Shown here piece by piece: positions 39,556 to 52,981 of a stretch of 64,000 nucleotides of DNA (its first letter is position 1; the number at the start of each line of letters is the position of its first letter). The DNA is taken from contig NZ_SDKK01000007.1 of NCBI RefSeq assembly GCF_008107625.1, positions 90,099 to 154,098 of the forward strand. The letters are read 5' to 3'. Both the position numbers and the translations under genes were made by a program. The stretch comes from Zoogloea oleivorans (GTDB taxonomy: Bacteria > Pseudomonadota > Gammaproteobacteria > Burkholderiales > Rhodocyclaceae). Under the pieces are notes generated by a model. That model saw only the letters and a program-made list of their open reading frames with translations. It ran no database searches and was not told the DNA's origin.

Positions 39556-42500
39556 AAATCCTCCGCCTGCGCCTCAAGAACCTCAACTCCCTCAAGGGCG
39601 AGTGGACCATCGACTTCACCCGCACGCCCTTCGCGGACAACGGCCTGTTTGCCATTACCGGCCCTACCGGCGCCGGCAAGTCGACGCTGCTCGACGCCAT
39701 CTGCCTGGCGCTCTACCACGAGACGCCCCGCCTCAAGAACATCTCCGCCACCTCCAACGACATCATGACCCGCCACACCGCCGACTGCCTGGCCGAGGTG
39801 GAGTTCGAGGTGAAGGGCGAAGTCAATGGAAAGGAAGCGCAGGAGGTGTACCGTGCCTTCTGGAGCCAGCGCCGGGCCCGCGACAAACCCGAGGGCGCCC
39901 TCCAGCAACCCAAGGTGGAACTGGCAAAAGTGGACCCGGCTAGCGGTCAGGGCATCATTCTGAGCAGCCAGATCAACCACAAGCTGAAGCAGATCGCCGA
40001 GATCACCGGCCTCGACTTTCCGCGTTTCACCAAGTCGATGCTGCTGGCCCAGGGCGGCTTTGCGGCCTTCCTCAACGCCAGCGCCAACGAACGCGCCGAA
40101 CTTCTTGAAGAGCTCACCGGCACCGACATCTACGGTCTCATCTCCCAGCGGGTCTATGAGCAAGCCCGCGACACCCGGGAACAACTCAACACCCTCAGGG
40201 CGCGGGCCGACGGCATGGAATTGCTCAGCGCCGAAGCTCGCGCCGAGAAGGAACAGGCCGTCACCGATCTGGCCACCGCCCAGGCCGACATTCAGCGCCA
40301 GCAACACGCCACCCGGCTCCAGCATCAATGGCGCGTAGATCTGGCGCATGCCGACAAGGACAGCCAGGACGCCGCAGCCACCCTCCAGCAGGCCGACAAA
40401 ACCCTCGCCGACGCGGCGCCGCGCCTGCTCCGCCTGGCCGCCAGCGCACCCGCCGAAGCGCTCAAGCCGGTGCATGAGCGCTGGCAGCAGGCCAACGCCG
40501 CCGTCAACCACAGCAAGGCCGCGCTGCGGGCCCTCGACACCGAGGGCGCCGCGCTGGAGCAGGAACAGCAGCGCCAGCACGCCATCGCCAGCGCCCTGTC
40601 CCGTCACATCGCCGATGGCGCCGACCTGCTGTGGCAGCAACTGCAGGACGAGAACCGCCAACTCGACGCCTTCAGCGCCGCCCACCTCCAGCGCGCCCGG
40701 CTGGGTGAAAGCCTGGCCGCCTGGCGCCAGCAGTTCGAGCAGCGCCAGATACTGCACAAGGACATCGCCGCCCGCCGACAGGCCCTGGAAACCCTGGCCC
40801 GGGAACTGGTTGAACAGGAAACCCGGCTCGGCACGCAAAACCATACCGTCACCCGCGCCGAACAAGCCCTGACGGTCGCCAGGCAAACGCAGCAAGACAC
40901 CCAGGCCCAGCAGACCCAGCGCCTCGCCGGCCGCAGCCTGGCCGACCTGCGCCAGACCTGGACGGACAGCCAGGCGGGCCTCGCCCGCTGGCAGCAGCTG
41001 GACACCCTCGCCCGCCAGCGCCGCGAGCTGACCGCCCGCCACGCTACCCAGGCCATTCAGCTGCAGCAGGAACAAGCCGGCATCGAAGCTCGGGACAAGG
41101 CCGTCAGCACCCTGCGGGAACGCTGCAGGGAACTCAAGACCCAGGTCGCCGACAAGCAGAAACTGCTGGAACAGGAACGCCGCATCCAGAGCCTGGAAGC
41201 CCACCGCCAGCACCTCCGCCCCGACGAGGCCTGCCCCCTGTGCGGCGCCACCGAGCACCCGGCGATTGCCGCCTACCAGGCCCTCGATGTATCGATCACC
41301 GAAGCCGCCCTGAAAGAAAGGCAAAGCGCCCTCGACACCCTCATCGAACAGGGCCAGCAAGCCGCCAAAGACCTGACCGCCAGCCAGACCCGCCGGGACG
41401 GTCTGCAAGCCCAGCAAGCCCGCACCAGCGAAGACCTGGAGCGCCTCGCCACTGCCTGGAACACGCTCCTTGCCCCGCTGGCAAACAACCTCGGCAGCGC
41501 TGCCTGGGCACACCCCGAACAGTTGCAGGCCGGGCAAATGCTGGCAGAACAGGCCCATGCCCGCCTCAGTGACGACCTGAAAGCCGCCGAGCAGGGAGAC
41601 GCCGCACTCCAGAAGGCCAGCCTGCTCGCCAGCGAACATGGCCAGGCCGTTCAAACCGCCCTCAACCAACGCGCCCTGATCCAGAAAGACCTCGAAACCC
41701 TGCGCGCACGCCAGGCCGACAGCCACACCCAACTCGATATCCGCCACCAGGAACTCACCGGCCTGGACAGCCGCCTCGAGGCCAGTCTGGCCGACGCCGG
41801 CTTCAGCCTGCCCATCGAGGCCACGCCCTGGCTGCACGAACGGGAAGTCGAATGGCGTGAATGGCAGCGCGTGCAGCAACGCCGTCAGCAACTCGGCGAA
41901 GAACTGATCCGCCAGCAGGCTCGCCGCGATGGCACCGCCGCCGAAGCACAAGACTGGGCCGCCCGCCGGGAAGCCCTCGACCCGCACGCGGCAGCCCTCA
42001 CCGAGATCACACTTCCCGTTGATCCGGTCGCCGCGCTGGCCCGGTGCGCAGAGCAAATCGCCCAGCTCACCCGGCAACTGAGCAGCCTGGATGGCCGCCG
42101 CCAGCAACTGAACAGCAGCCTCGCCGAACAGCACATCGCCCTGCGCAGCGCCGCCGGAGCCTGGCAAAACGCCCTCGCCACCAGCCCCTTCGCCGACCAG
42201 GAAGCCTTTCTGGCCGCCCTGCTGCCAACCGACGAACGCCAACATCTGCAGCAATTGAAGGAGACCGGCGAACAGGCCCGCCTGCAGGCCACCACCCTGC
42301 TGAAGTCTGCCCGGGACAAGCTTTCCGCTCTGCAAGCGCAAGCCCTGACCGAGCATCCGCTACTCGAACTGGAGCGCCAGCTAGCCGACCTGGAAACCCG
42401 CCTGCAGCACATCAGCGAACAGTTGGGCGGCGAACGCAAGCGACTCGAAGACGACAGCCAGCGCCGCAGCAGTCAGCAGGCCCTGTTCGTCCAGATCGAC

Positions 42501-43019
42501 GAGCAGGCCACCGAAACGGACATCTGGCAACGCCTCGACGGCCTGATCGGCTCGGCCAGGGGCGACAAGTTCCGCAAGTTCGCCCAGGGCCTGACCCTCG
42601 ACCACCTGCTCCATCTGGCCAACCGCCACCTCGCCCGCCTGCACGGCCGCTACCTGTTGCGTCGCAAGGGCAGCGGCGAGCTGGAGCTGGACATCATCGA
42701 CAGCTGGCAGGGCGAAGCCGCCCGGGATACCCGCACCCTGTCCGGCGGCGAGAGTTTTCTCGTCAGCCTGGCCCTGGCGCTGGCGTTGTCCGACCTCGTC
42801 AGCCGCAAGACCTCCATCGACTCCCTGTTCCTCGACGAAGGATTCGGCACGCTGGATGGCGACACCCTGGACATCGCCCTGGATGCCCTCGACACCCTCA
42901 ACGCCAGCGGCAAGATGATCGGCATCATCAGTCACGTGGAAGGCCTGAAGGAGCGCATTCCGGCCCAGATCAGGGTAGACAAGGGCGGCGGCATCGGACA
43001 TTCACGCCTCTCCTGGTAG
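39552..43019 (+). CDS. sbcC: SbcC ATPase subunit (Rad50-like SMC protein)
   Basis: This 1,155-residue protein has split ABC ATPase halves joined by long coiled coils. Walker A is [19 protein letters not shown] (about 34-52), and the Q-loop lies in [14 protein letters not shown]. The zinc hook [10 protein letters not shown] sits near the centre (about 558) between Gln/Ala-rich coiled coils. The signature motif [20 protein letters not shown] and Walker [13 protein letters not shown] close the C-terminal head. It matches the E. coli protein in layout at slightly greater length. It is the catalytic partner of SbcD and lies six bases before an MFS gene. Confidence 0.95.
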   Translation: MKILRLRLKNLNSLKGEWTIDFTRTPFADNGLFAITGPTGAGKSTLLDAICLALYHETPRLKNISATSNDIMTRHTADCLAEVEFEVKGEVNGKEAQEVYRAFWSQRRARDKPEGALQQPKVELAKVDPASGQGIILSSQINHKLKQIAEITGLDFPRFTKSMLLAQGGFAAFLNASANERAELLEELTGTDIYGLISQRVYEQARDTREQLNTLRARADGMELLSAEARAEKEQAVTDLATAQADIQRQQHATRLQHQWRVDLAHADKDSQDAAATLQQADKTLADAAPRLLRLAASAPAEALKPVHERWQQANAAVNHSKAALRALDTEGAALEQEQQRQHAIASALSRHIADGADLLWQQLQDENRQLDAFSAAHLQRARLGESLAAWRQQFEQRQILHKDIAARRQALETLARELVEQETRLGTQNHTVTRAEQALTVARQTQQDTQAQQTQRLAGRSLADLRQTWTDSQAGLARWQQLDTLARQRRELTARHATQAIQLQQEQAGIEARDKAVSTLRERCRELKTQVADKQKLLEQERRIQSLEAHRQHLRPDEACPLCGATEHPAIAAYQALDVSITEAALKERQSALDTLIEQGQQAAKDLTASQTRRDGLQAQQARTSEDLERLATAWNTLLAPLANNLGSAAWAHPEQLQAGQMLAEQAHARLSDDLKAAEQGDAALQKASLLASEHGQAVQTALNQRALIQKDLETLRARQADSHTQLDIRHQELTGLDSRLEASLADAGFSLPIEATPWLHEREVEWREWQRVQQRRQQLGEELIRQQARRDGTAAEAQDWAARREALDPHAAALTEITLPVDPVAALARCAEQIAQLTRQLSSLDGRRQQLNSSLAEQHIALRSAAGAWQNALATSPFADQEAFLAALLPTDERQHLQQLKETGEQARLQATTLLKSARDKLSALQAQALTEHPLLELERQLADLETRLQHISEQLGGERKRLEDDSQRRSSQQALFVQIDEQATETDIWQRLDGLIGSARGDKFRKFAQGLTLDHLLHLANRHLARLHGRYLLRRKGSGELELDIIDSWQGEAARDTRTLSGGESFLVSLALALALSDLVSRKTSIDSLFLDEGFGTLDGDTLDIALDALDTLNASGKMIGIISHVEGLKERIPAQIRVDKGGGIGHSRLSW

Positions 43020-43025
43020 CGCCCC

Positions 43026-44228
43026 ATGATCGATCGAAGCATCCTCCGGAACATCTGGCTCCTCGCCGCCTGCCAGGGCATGCTGCTTTGCAACGCAGTC
43101 ACCCTCATCGCGGTGAATGGCCTGGTCGGACGCGCCCTGGCGCCCTCCCCCGCACTGGCCACCCTGACGATTACCGGCTATGTGGTCGGCACGGCATTGC
43201 TGACTGTGCCGGCCTCCTTTTTCATGCGGCGCTTCGGGCGGCGGGCGGGCTTCATGTTCGGCGCAGTACTGGGGGTCGCAGGAGGTCTGTTGAGCGCATT
43301 TGCCGTGCACACCGGAAGCTTCTGGCTGCTGTGCCTCGGCACCCTGGTTGCCGGCAGCTACAACGCCTTCGGCCTGCAATACCGTTTTGCCGCAGCAGAC
43401 ATTGCGCCTGCCGACTGGAAGTCAAAGGCCATTTCCTTCACCCTCGCCGGCGGCATCCTGGGTGGCTTCGTCGGGCCGGCTGTCGGCAACCTGACCCGCA
43501 ACGCCTGGGGCGTGGAGTTTTTGGGCACGTATGCTTCCCTGGCCGGATTTGCGCTGATCGCACTGCTGATCGCCAGCCGCTTGAAGATCGTTGATTCGGC
43601 AAGCGCATCGCCCCGGGGCGAGCCCCCACGGCCCCTGTCGGAAATTGCCCGGCAACCCGCTTTTGTCGTTGCGGTACTGGCGGCATCCATCGGCTACGGC
43701 ACGATGAATCTTTTGATGGCAGCCACGCCCCTGGCCATGGACGTGTGCGGCTTTGCCTTTGCCGATGTCGCGTTTGTCCTCCAGTGGCACGTGATCGGCA
43801 TGTACGCGCCCTCCTTCTTCACCGGTAGTCTGATCCGGCGGGTCGGCGTGATGTCGGTGCTGCTCGCCGGGGCCGTGCTGATGCTGGCCTGCATCGGGCT
43901 GGCCATGTCGGGGGTATCGCTGATGCACTTCTGGTGGGCTCTGCTGCTGCTCGGGATTGGCTGGAATTTCCTCTACATCAGCGGCACGACCCTGCTCACC
44001 GAAACCTATCGGCCGACAGAGCGTGCCAAAGTGCAGGGCAGCAACGACTTGATGGTCTTCGGGGTGCAGGCGGTGTCATCGATTTCAGCCGGCGCCCTGG
44101 TGCTTGGCCAGGGCTGGGCAACGCTGAATCTCTACGCCCTGCCGGCGGTAGTCACGATTGCACTGATTACGCTGGTCATGATTTTCCGTCGCCGGATGGC
44201 CATCCCCATCGCCAACCGAGCGCGATAA
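43026..44228 (+). CDS. MFS transporter of unknown substrate
   Basis: This 400-residue protein has about twelve hydrophobic segments and a motif-A-like loop, FFMRRFGRRAGFMFG, between segments 2 and 3. The family resembles sugar-phosphate/drug MFS carriers of the YfcJ/NreB sort, but the substrate cannot be assigned. It follows sbcC by six bases and so is likely co-transcribed with the DNA-repair genes by read-through. It converges on the cyd operon with only a few bases between stops. Confidence 0.85.
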   Translation: MIDRSILRNIWLLAACQGMLLCNAVTLIAVNGLVGRALAPSPALATLTITGYVVGTALLTVPASFFMRRFGRRAGFMFGAVLGVAGGLLSAFAVHTGSFWLLCLGTLVAGSYNAFGLQYRFAAADIAPADWKSKAISFTLAGGILGGFVGPAVGNLTRNAWGVEFLGTYASLAGFALIALLIASRLKIVDSASASPRGEPPRPLSEIARQPAFVVAVLAASIGYGTMNLLMAATPLAMDVCGFAFADVAFVLQWHVIGMYAPSFFTGSLIRRVGVMSVLLAGAVLMLACIGLAMSGVSLMHFWWALLLLGIGWNFLYISGTTLLTETYRPTERAKVQGSNDLMVFGVQAVSSISAGALVLGQGWATLNLYALPAVVTIALITLVMIFRRRMAIPIANRAR

Positions 44229-44231
44229 AAA

Positions 44232-44723
44232 CTACTTGATGCCCATGGCCTGCCTGAGCTGGCCGGCATCGCGTGCATATTCCACGCTGACCAGCTTTCC
44301 GTCAGCCATCCGCAGGAGCGTCACCGCGCCTTTCTGACGCGGCAGGTCGGCAAGCTGGCTCGCCTCGCGACCGAGCCCGACGGCAAAAGGCAGCTCACGC
44401 AAAGCCGGCAGGGCAAACATCCGCGTGATCAGTGCCGGCATGGCGCTGATGTCCGCAAAGTAAACGGCATTCAGGCGATCCAGCACGCCAGCCGACTGGG
44501 CGGCCAGGGTTTCGTTGACGAAATCGCTGGCCGCCTTGTCGGCGGCGAACAGCACAATGCGCGTACCCGCTTCGATGGAAACCTTTTTGCCGTGCTGGTC
44601 CTCAAGCACCAGCGCCGGCACGGACGCCCCCGTCACGAGCGGTGCAGAAATTGCCGCAAAAGGCAGCGCCAGGGCAAACATGCCTGCCAGGAGTCGCGAC
44701 ACGATGGATTTGGTGAATGTCAT
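44232..44723 (-). CDS. periplasmic thioredoxin-fold-like protein downstream of cyd genes
   Basis: This 163-residue protein has a signal peptide (cleaved after FAAISA) and a pattern reminiscent of the peroxiredoxin/thioredoxin fold (VPALVLEDQHGKKVSI, RIVLFAADKAASDF). It lacks any CxxC or other cysteine, so it is unlikely to be a redox enzyme. It may relate to the YtfJ family. It is the last gene after the cyd cluster on this strand, 14 bases past ybgE, and may be part of that operon. The function is unknown. Confidence 0.6.
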   Translation of the reverse strand: MTFTKSIVSRLLAGMFALALPFAAISAPLVTGASVPALVLEDQHGKKVSIEAGTRIVLFAADKAASDFVNETLAAQSAGVLDRLNAVYFADISAMPALITRMFALPALRELPFAVGLGREASQLADLPRQKGAVTLLRMADGKLVSVEYARDAGQLRQAMGIK

Positions 44724-44737
44724 TTTTTCGAGCCAGT

Positions 44738-44986
44738 TTAGTGGAGGCGCTTCAAAACGATCGCCAGAACGAGCGAGAGTGTGCAGGCCCAGCCTGAAAA
44801 GAGCCACCGCCAGACGCGTGCGACAGGAACAAAACCGACGCCACGAACAAAACCCGCCGTCATGGCCGCCAACAGCGCCATCGCGAACCCATGGTCGGCC
44901 TGCCCCCCGGAGTCCGCCATCAGCAGTGGATACAAGGTGCCCACAAACATGATGAGCAGGGCAACTAACAGGCTGGGCAGGTGCAT
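44738..44986 (-). CDS. ybgE: cyd operon protein YbgE
   Basis: This 82-residue protein with three hydrophobic segments (about 5-22, 33-52 and 62-78) matches YbgE in size, hydropathy, the GFVRGVGFVP loop and position after cydX. It is a small inner-membrane protein of unknown exact role at cytochrome bd operons. It begins 21 bases after the cydX stop. Confidence 0.8.
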   Translation of the reverse strand: MHLPSLLVALLIMFVGTLYPLLMADSGGQADHGFAMALLAAMTAGFVRGVGFVPVARVWRWLFSGWACTLSLVLAIVLKRLH

Positions 44987-45007
44987 CGAATCAGGACAAG
45001 CTGCCGT

Positions 45008-45139
45008 TTACAGGGATTTGTCGGCATCGCGCGCTCCAGGAGTGGATTGGCGGCTTGCCTCGTGCTCGGCCCACAGGGCATTGAGGATGGCCAGAAAGAC
45101 GGCGAAACCGATGCCCAGAATCCAGGTGAAGTACCACAT
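45008..45139 (-). CDS. cydX: cytochrome bd oxidase small subunit CydX
   Basis: This 43-residue protein starts MWYFTWILGIGFAVFLAI, the conserved CydX signature, with one membrane helix and then NALWAEHEASR. It stabilises haem b595/d in CydAB. It begins 12 bases after the cydB stop, with GGAGG upstream. It is too short for ordinary gene-length cut-offs and easily missed. Confidence 0.92.
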   Translation of the reverse strand: MWYFTWILGIGFAVFLAILNALWAEHEASRQSTPGARDADKSL

Positions 45140-45151
45140 GTTATTGCCTCC

Positions 45152-46291
45152 TCAGTAAGCCGAATGGCTGTTTTCGCGCACGTAGGCGGCGGTGACCTTG
45201 CCGCCCATGACCCGGTAGGCCCAGCTGGTGTAAAGGATGATCAGCGGCATGAAGATCAGCGTGGCCCACAGCATGATGGTCAGCGTCATGCGGCTCGACA
45301 CGCTGTCCCACACGGTCAGACTGGAATTCGGATCAAGGGAGGACGGCATGATGAAGGGGAACAACGCCGCCCCCGCCGTACCGATGACCCCGACAATGGC
45401 CAGGGCCGAGGCCCAGAAGGCCGCCATCGTGCGCCCGGTGCGGGCCAGCACCTGGGCGGCCAGCACACCGGCAAAACCGAGCACCGGCAGAGCCAGCGTC
45501 GCCGGGTAGCGACGATAGTTGGCAAACCACGCACCGGCCTCGCGTACCACCGTCTTGGCCAGCGGATCGGGCTGCGCAGCGCCGTCCACGACCGACTGGA
45601 TCACGTAGCCCGGCACCGCCATCCACAGCCACAGGCCGGCGCTGGCAAAGGCCAGCAGCAACAGCCCGCCAAAGAAGCCCGCCGCCCGCAGCGCCCGCCA
45701 CTGGATCTCGCCGACAGTGCGGTGCGCCAGGTAGATGGCGCCGTGGAAGGTGATCATCGCCGTCGACACCACCCCGGCCAGCAGCGCAAAGGGGTTGAGC
45801 AGCGCCCAGAAGGAGCCGCTGTAGGTGGACACCAGGTGATCGTCGAAACTGAACGGCACGCCCTGGAACAGGTTGCCGAAGGCCACACCGAAGATCAGCG
45901 GCGGCAGCGCACCACCGACGAACAGCCCCCAGTCCCAGACGCCTCTCCACGTCGGGTTGTTGATCTTGCTGCGGTAGTCGAAACCCACCGGACGGAAGAA
46001 CAGCGCCCACAGCACCGCCAGCATGGCCCAGTAAAAGCCCGAGAAGGCCGTGGCATAGACCAGCGGCCAGGCCGCAAAGATGGCCCCGCCGGCGGTGATG
46101 AACCACACCTGGTTGCCGTCCCAGTGGGGGCCGACGGTGTTGATGACGACACGACGCTCCACGTCGTTCTTGCCGACGAAGGGCAGCAGCGTACCGACGC
46201 CCATGTCGTGGCCATCCATGATGGCAAAGCCCACCAGCAGCACACCGACGAGCAGCCACCAGATCAGTTTGAGGGTTTCGTAATCAAGCAT
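45152..46291 (-). CDS. cydB: cytochrome bd ubiquinol oxidase subunit II
   Basis: This 379-residue membrane protein has about eight to nine helices. Family motifs include IWWLLVGVLLVGFAIMDGHD at the start with GVGTLLPF, then GPHWDGNQVWFITAGGAIFA and WPLVYATAFSGFY. It pairs with CydA in the quinol oxidase. The ATG at 46291 has GAGGAG upstream; a longer open frame upstream lies inside cydA. The gap to cydA is eleven bases. Confidence 0.96.
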   Translation of the reverse strand: MLDYETLKLIWWLLVGVLLVGFAIMDGHDMGVGTLLPFVGKNDVERRVVINTVGPHWDGNQVWFITAGGAIFAAWPLVYATAFSGFYWAMLAVLWALFFRPVGFDYRSKINNPTWRGVWDWGLFVGGALPPLIFGVAFGNLFQGVPFSFDDHLVSTYSGSFWALLNPFALLAGVVSTAMITFHGAIYLAHRTVGEIQWRALRAAGFFGGLLLLAFASAGLWLWMAVPGYVIQSVVDGAAQPDPLAKTVVREAGAWFANYRRYPATLALPVLGFAGVLAAQVLARTGRTMAAFWASALAIVGVIGTAGAALFPFIMPSSLDPNSSLTVWDSVSSRMTLTIMLWATLIFMPLIILYTSWAYRVMGGKVTAAYVRENSHSAY

Positions 46292-46302
46292 TTCAGTTCT
46301 CC

Positions 46303-47856
46303 TCAGGCGTGGGCTTCGTTGGCATAGCGGCCGGTACCGAGGCTGCCCGGGCCTTGTTTGGCAAACTTGACCATCAGATACATCTCGACGATCAGCAGCG
46401 CCGTGTAGAAGCCGACGAAACCGGCCAGCGAGCCGTACAGGTTGTCGACGCTGAGGGTGGACACGGACAGATGGGTCGGCAATACGCCGTAGATCGTCCA
46501 TGGCTGGCGGCCGTATTCGGCCACGAACCAGCCTACCTCACAGGCAATCCACGGCATCGGCAGCGACAACAACGCCCAGCGCAGCAGCCAGCGCTTGTCG
46601 GCAAAATCGCCCTTCACCGAGTGCCACAGGGCCAGGCCAAACAGCAGCAGCATCGCAAAGCCGAGGGCCACCATCAGGCGAAAGCTCCAGAACATCGGGG
46701 CGACGCGGGGCACGGTGTCGTTCATCGCCTTGTCGATGATGGCCGGCGTGACCTGGCTGAAGTCACTGACGTACTTCTTGAGCAGCAGGCCGAAGCCCAG
46801 GTCGGTTTTGTGTGCCTCGAACTTCAGGCGGGCGGCCTCGTCGTTCTGGTTGCGACGCAGGGCATCAAGGGCCGTCACGGCCTCGATGCCGGAGACGATG
46901 CGTTCCCGGTTCTTGAGCTTGATCTCCTTGATGCCGGGAATCTGCTTGTCCAGCGAACGGGTGCCAATGAGGCCCATCACCCAGGGAATTTCGATAGCGA
47001 AGTCGTTCTTCATCTCCGCCTCGTTGGGAATGGCGACGAGGTTGAACGAGGCCGGGGCCGGCTCGGTTTCCCACATGGCTTCCATGGCCGCCAGCTTGGT
47101 CTGCTGGGCTTCGCCCACCGTGTAACCGGACTCGTCGCCCAGCACGATCACCGAGCACACCGACGCAAAGCCGAAGGCCGCGGCAATGCCGAAGCTGCGC
47201 CTGGCGAACTCCACGTCGCGGCCCTTGAGCAGGTACCAGGACGAGATCGACAGCACGAACATCGCTCCGGTCACGTAGCCCGCCGACACGGTATGCACGA
47301 ACTTGGCCTGGGCATCCGGATTGAACACCACCGCCCAGAAGTCGGTCATCTCCATGCGCATCGTCACGTAGCTGAACTCGGCACCCACCGGGTTCTGCAT
47401 CCAGCCGTTGGCGATCAAAATCCACAGCGCCGACAGGTTGGTGCCGACCGCCATCAGGATGGTCACCAGCAAATGCTGCTTGCGTGCCAGGCGATCCCAG
47501 CCAAAGAAGAACAGGCCGATCATTGTCGACTCGAGAAAGAAGGCCATAAGCCCCTCAATGGCCAGCGGGGCGCCGAAGATGTCGCCGACGTAGTGCGAGT
47601 AATAGGCCCAGTTGGTGCCGAACTGGAATTCGAGGGTGATGCCGGTGGTCACCCCCAGCGCGAAGTTGATGCCGAAGAGCTTGCCCCAGAAGCGGGTCAT
47701 GTCCTTGTAGAGGGGCTTGCCGGTCATCACGTACACCGACTCCATGATGACCAGCATCCACACCATGCCGATGGTCAGCGGCACAAACAGAAAGTGGTAC
47801 AGGGCAGTGGCGGCAAACTGCAGCCGCGAGAGGTCGACCAGTTGTTCACTGACCAT
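46303..47856 (-). CDS. cydA: cytochrome bd ubiquinol oxidase subunit I
   Basis: This 517-residue subunit carries the three haems and the quinol site. The N-terminal [20 protein letters not shown] holds the haem b595 His. The Q-loop is long, of the proteobacterial L type, and the [20 protein letters not shown] signature follows. This high-affinity, cyanide-tolerant oxidase reduces oxygen without pumping protons and helps against peroxide and nitric oxide. The ATG at 47856 has AGGAGC before it and lies within the 3' end of cydP. Confidence 0.97.
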   Translation of the reverse strand: MVSEQLVDLSRLQFAATALYHFLFVPLTIGMVWMLVIMESVYVMTGKPLYKDMTRFWGKLFGINFALGVTTGITLEFQFGTNWAYYSHYVGDIFGAPLAIEGLMAFFLESTMIGLFFFGWDRLARKQHLLVTILMAVGTNLSALWILIANGWMQNPVGAEFSYVTMRMEMTDFWAVVFNPDAQAKFVHTVSAGYVTGAMFVLSISSWYLLKGRDVEFARRSFGIAAAFGFASVCSVIVLGDESGYTVGEAQQTKLAAMEAMWETEPAPASFNLVAIPNEAEMKNDFAIEIPWVMGLIGTRSLDKQIPGIKEIKLKNRERIVSGIEAVTALDALRRNQNDEAARLKFEAHKTDLGFGLLLKKYVSDFSQVTPAIIDKAMNDTVPRVAPMFWSFRLMVALGFAMLLLFGLALWHSVKGDFADKRWLLRWALLSLPMPWIACEVGWFVAEYGRQPWTIYGVLPTHLSVSTLSVDNLYGSLAGFVGFYTALLIVEMYLMVKFAKQGPGSLGTGRYANEAHA

Positions 47857-48028
47857 GAGGTGCTCCTTGAACGATGGGATTGGGGGCGAACTGCCTCGAT
47901 AGCGCGGCCGGATCGATGCGCACCCCTGCATCACGAACAAATAAGCACCACAGGGCAAAGAGCGCGATCAACTTGATGGCGACAATCCAGCCAAGATGAC
48001 GTTGAAGGGGCGAATCGGAGGGCTTCAC
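47846..48028 (-). CDS. cydP: cytochrome bd oxidase small subunit CydP
   Basis: This 60-residue protein has one membrane helix ([18 protein letters not shown]) preceded by a basic/polar start, matching the small CydP protein found upstream of cydA in Betaproteobacteria and Xanthomonads. The start is uncertain: GTG at 48028 is preferred, and a TTG ten codons upstream is possible. It overlaps cydA by eleven bases and is the first gene of the operon. Confidence 0.75.
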   Translation of the reverse strand: MKPSDSPLQRHLGWIVAIKLIALFALWCLFVRDAGVRIDPAALSRQFAPNPIVQGAPHGQ

Positions 48029-50677
<2,649 letters not shown>

Positions 50678-50699
50678 TCGCGGATTTTCTGCCGGCAAT

Positions 50700-50741
50700 A
50701 ACCCCGTTCCACGACCTATCCATCGTGGCGCGGGGTTTTTT
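50700..50741 (+). terminator. rho-independent terminator after katG
   Basis: AACCCCG...CGGGGTT forms the outer stem and CCACGA/TCGTGG the inner stem, followed by TTTTTT. It lies between katG and the convergent chemoreceptor gene and may act on both. Confidence 0.8.
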
Positions 50742-50752
50742 ACATTGACTGC

Positions 50753-52783
50753 TCAGATCTTGAACTGCTTTACCTGGGTAGAAATGGCGGTACCGAGCGC
50801 TTCCAGACGTTCGGCGGAGCGGTTGGCCTGGATCGAGGCCACGTTGTTTTCCTCCGCCACCCGGGCGACGTGCTCTGTCTGGACTGCAACCTGCTGGCTG
50901 GCGATGTTCTGCTCGGTCATCGCCAGGGTAATTTCCTGGACCAGTTCGATGACCTGGTCGGCGTTTTCCTGGATTTCGGTGATCGTGGCGGTCGCCTCCC
51001 GAGCCAGGGCCGAACCGTGCTCCGCCTGCCCCACCGACTGCCCCATGATGTCATTGACCTGAATCGAAAGGGACTGGACCGCTTCCACCATGGCGGAAAT
51101 CTCCCTGGTCGACACCGACGTGCGTTCGGCCAGCTTGCGCACCTCGTCGGCCACCACGGCAAAGCCTCGACCACTCTCGCCGGCCCGCGCGGCCTCGATG
51201 GCGGCATTGAGCGCCAGCAGGTTGGTCTGCTCCGCCACCTCTCGAATGACACTGACGATGCTCGAAATGCGGCTGGCTTCCTGGGTCAGATCGTTGATCA
51301 CCAGGGAGGCCCGCTGCACCTCATCCGAAATGGTGGTCATTTCCTGCGTGGCGCCGAGGATGGTCTCGCAGCCTTCGCGGGAACGCGTGCCCGCCCGCTG
51401 GGCCAGATTCATGGCAACCCCTGCACTCTCGGTAATGTGGCTGATGCTCACCGTCATTTCCTCGATGGCAGCAGCCATTGCCGAAGCCGAATCACTGGCC
51501 ACATGGGATTGCCGGGAGGCATTGACCGACGCTTCCGACATTTCCTGGGCCGCCTGATCCACTTTGGATACGGTGTCCAGCAGCTCGGTGAATGTCTGGC
51601 GGAGGGTTTCCAGCAGACTGACGATCGCCCGTCCGGTCTGACCGACCTCGTCATTGCCCATGCGGGGCGCCGGCAGGGTGAAATCGTGGGTCTTCTCGAC
51701 GCGCTGGCAAAAGTCCTGCAGTTCCCCCAGCGGCACGGAGACGATCTTGCGGATGACAACGGAGATCAGGATGGGCAACACGACGACCAGAGCAAGACCG
51801 ATGCAGCCCGCCAGGTAAATAATGGCGTTCATGCTGCGGCCCAGATCCTCCATGTTCGCCCCCGAGGCGATCACCCAGGAGAGTCGCTCATTGTGGCCGT
51901 AGGCGGCAATCTTGCCCTTGCCCGAGGCGCCACCCGCATCCCGGGCGGTATAGCTGATGATGCCTTTCTTCTTTTCGAGCATTTCCTTCACGATGAAACG
52001 GCCATCTGAATCGGTGATCTCCAGCGCGCTCTTCCCTTCCATTTCGGGGTGAGTGACGAAGTTGCCGAAGGCCGGGCCGGCCTTGGCATTCAGCACAAAG
52101 ACGTAGCCCGTCTCGCCGATATGGGTGGCCTTGAGGCGCGCAGTCAGGGCTTTCAGTTCGTCGGTGAAATCCACGCCGATGAAGAGGATGCCGACAACCT
52201 GGCCATTTTCCTGGATGGGCACGTATTTGGTGTAGTAGTCACGACCGAAGAGGCGGGCCGGACCGCGGTAGAACTCCCCTTTCAGGATATTCGCATAGGC
52301 CGGGTGGGCACGGTCGAGCAGCGTTCCCACGGCGCGAGAGCCGTCCTCCTTCTTCAGCGACGTGGTGATGCGCACGAAGTCATCGCCATCCCGGGCAAAG
52401 ATGGTCGCAACGCCGCCGGTCTCTCTGGTGAACATGTCCACCAGTCCGAAATCCAGGTTGAGGGGCTTGCCAGCCAGCCGCAGCACTGGCGCGGCACGCT
52501 CGCCAATCTTCAAGGTACTCGACGCGTCCAGATGAAGGGGCTCGTGAATGCTGAACTGCAGGGCGGTCATCAAACGGTCGGCGCCCTTTTCCAACTGCAC
52601 GGCAAAGACATCCACCATGTCCAGCACGGTGGCATTCACGGTTTCCACAGAGGTAGTGGCCGCTTCCGTTACGAGCCGGTCCGAGAAACGGCTGAGCACG
52701 ACGGAGCCCACTGCGAAGGCCAGAAGCAGGACGGCGACGATAACCGCCGTCAGCTTTTGCCCGAGGCTGCTATTGCGAAACAT
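50753..52783 (-). CDS. methyl-accepting chemotaxis protein with periplasmic Cache domain
   Basis: This 676-residue receptor has membrane segments near 10-30 and about 330-352. Between them lies a periplasmic Cache_3-Cache_2-type double PAS-like sensor, with [19 protein letters not shown] and the [11 protein letters not shown] motif. A HAMP domain follows (about 355-405), and then a long coiled-coil signalling domain with the conserved hairpin tip [20 protein letters not shown]. No C-terminal CheR-docking pentapeptide is seen. The ligand is unknown; Cache receptors of this type bind small organic acids or amines. Confidence 0.93.
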   Translation of the reverse strand: MFRNSSLGQKLTAVIVAVLLLAFAVGSVVLSRFSDRLVTEAATTSVETVNATVLDMVDVFAVQLEKGADRLMTALQFSIHEPLHLDASSTLKIGERAAPVLRLAGKPLNLDFGLVDMFTRETGGVATIFARDGDDFVRITTSLKKEDGSRAVGTLLDRAHPAYANILKGEFYRGPARLFGRDYYTKYVPIQENGQVVGILFIGVDFTDELKALTARLKATHIGETGYVFVLNAKAGPAFGNFVTHPEMEGKSALEITDSDGRFIVKEMLEKKKGIISYTARDAGGASGKGKIAAYGHNERLSWVIASGANMEDLGRSMNAIIYLAGCIGLALVVVLPILISVVIRKIVSVPLGELQDFCQRVEKTHDFTLPAPRMGNDEVGQTGRAIVSLLETLRQTFTELLDTVSKVDQAAQEMSEASVNASRQSHVASDSASAMAAAIEEMTVSISHITESAGVAMNLAQRAGTRSREGCETILGATQEMTTISDEVQRASLVINDLTQEASRISSIVSVIREVAEQTNLLALNAAIEAARAGESGRGFAVVADEVRKLAERTSVSTREISAMVEAVQSLSIQVNDIMGQSVGQAEHGSALAREATATITEIQENADQVIELVQEITLAMTEQNIASQQVAVQTEHVARVAEENNVASIQANRSAERLEALGTAISTQVKQFKI

Positions 52784-52915
52784 GTATTTTTCTCTCCGAT
52801 CAATGGGGCACTTGCGGGGTCAAGCCTCGGCATCGGCATCGGCAGCGGGAACTGAAGGTCCGGCATGCCATGCAGAAGCACTCCGTTGATCTGGATCAAA
52901 TAAGTATCGCACCTG

Positions 52916-52949
52916 AAAAAACAAAAACCGACCCCTTTGCGGGGGCCGG
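52916..52949 (-). terminator. rho-independent terminator after the TorF-family gene
   Basis: Read on the minus strand, a CCGGCCCC/GGGGTCGG stem (52928-52949) is followed by a T-rich tail (52916-52927). It lies 33 bases past the stop. Confidence 0.8.
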
Positions 52950-52981
52950 TTGTCGTGGCCAATACGCTGCGCCTGGGTGTC

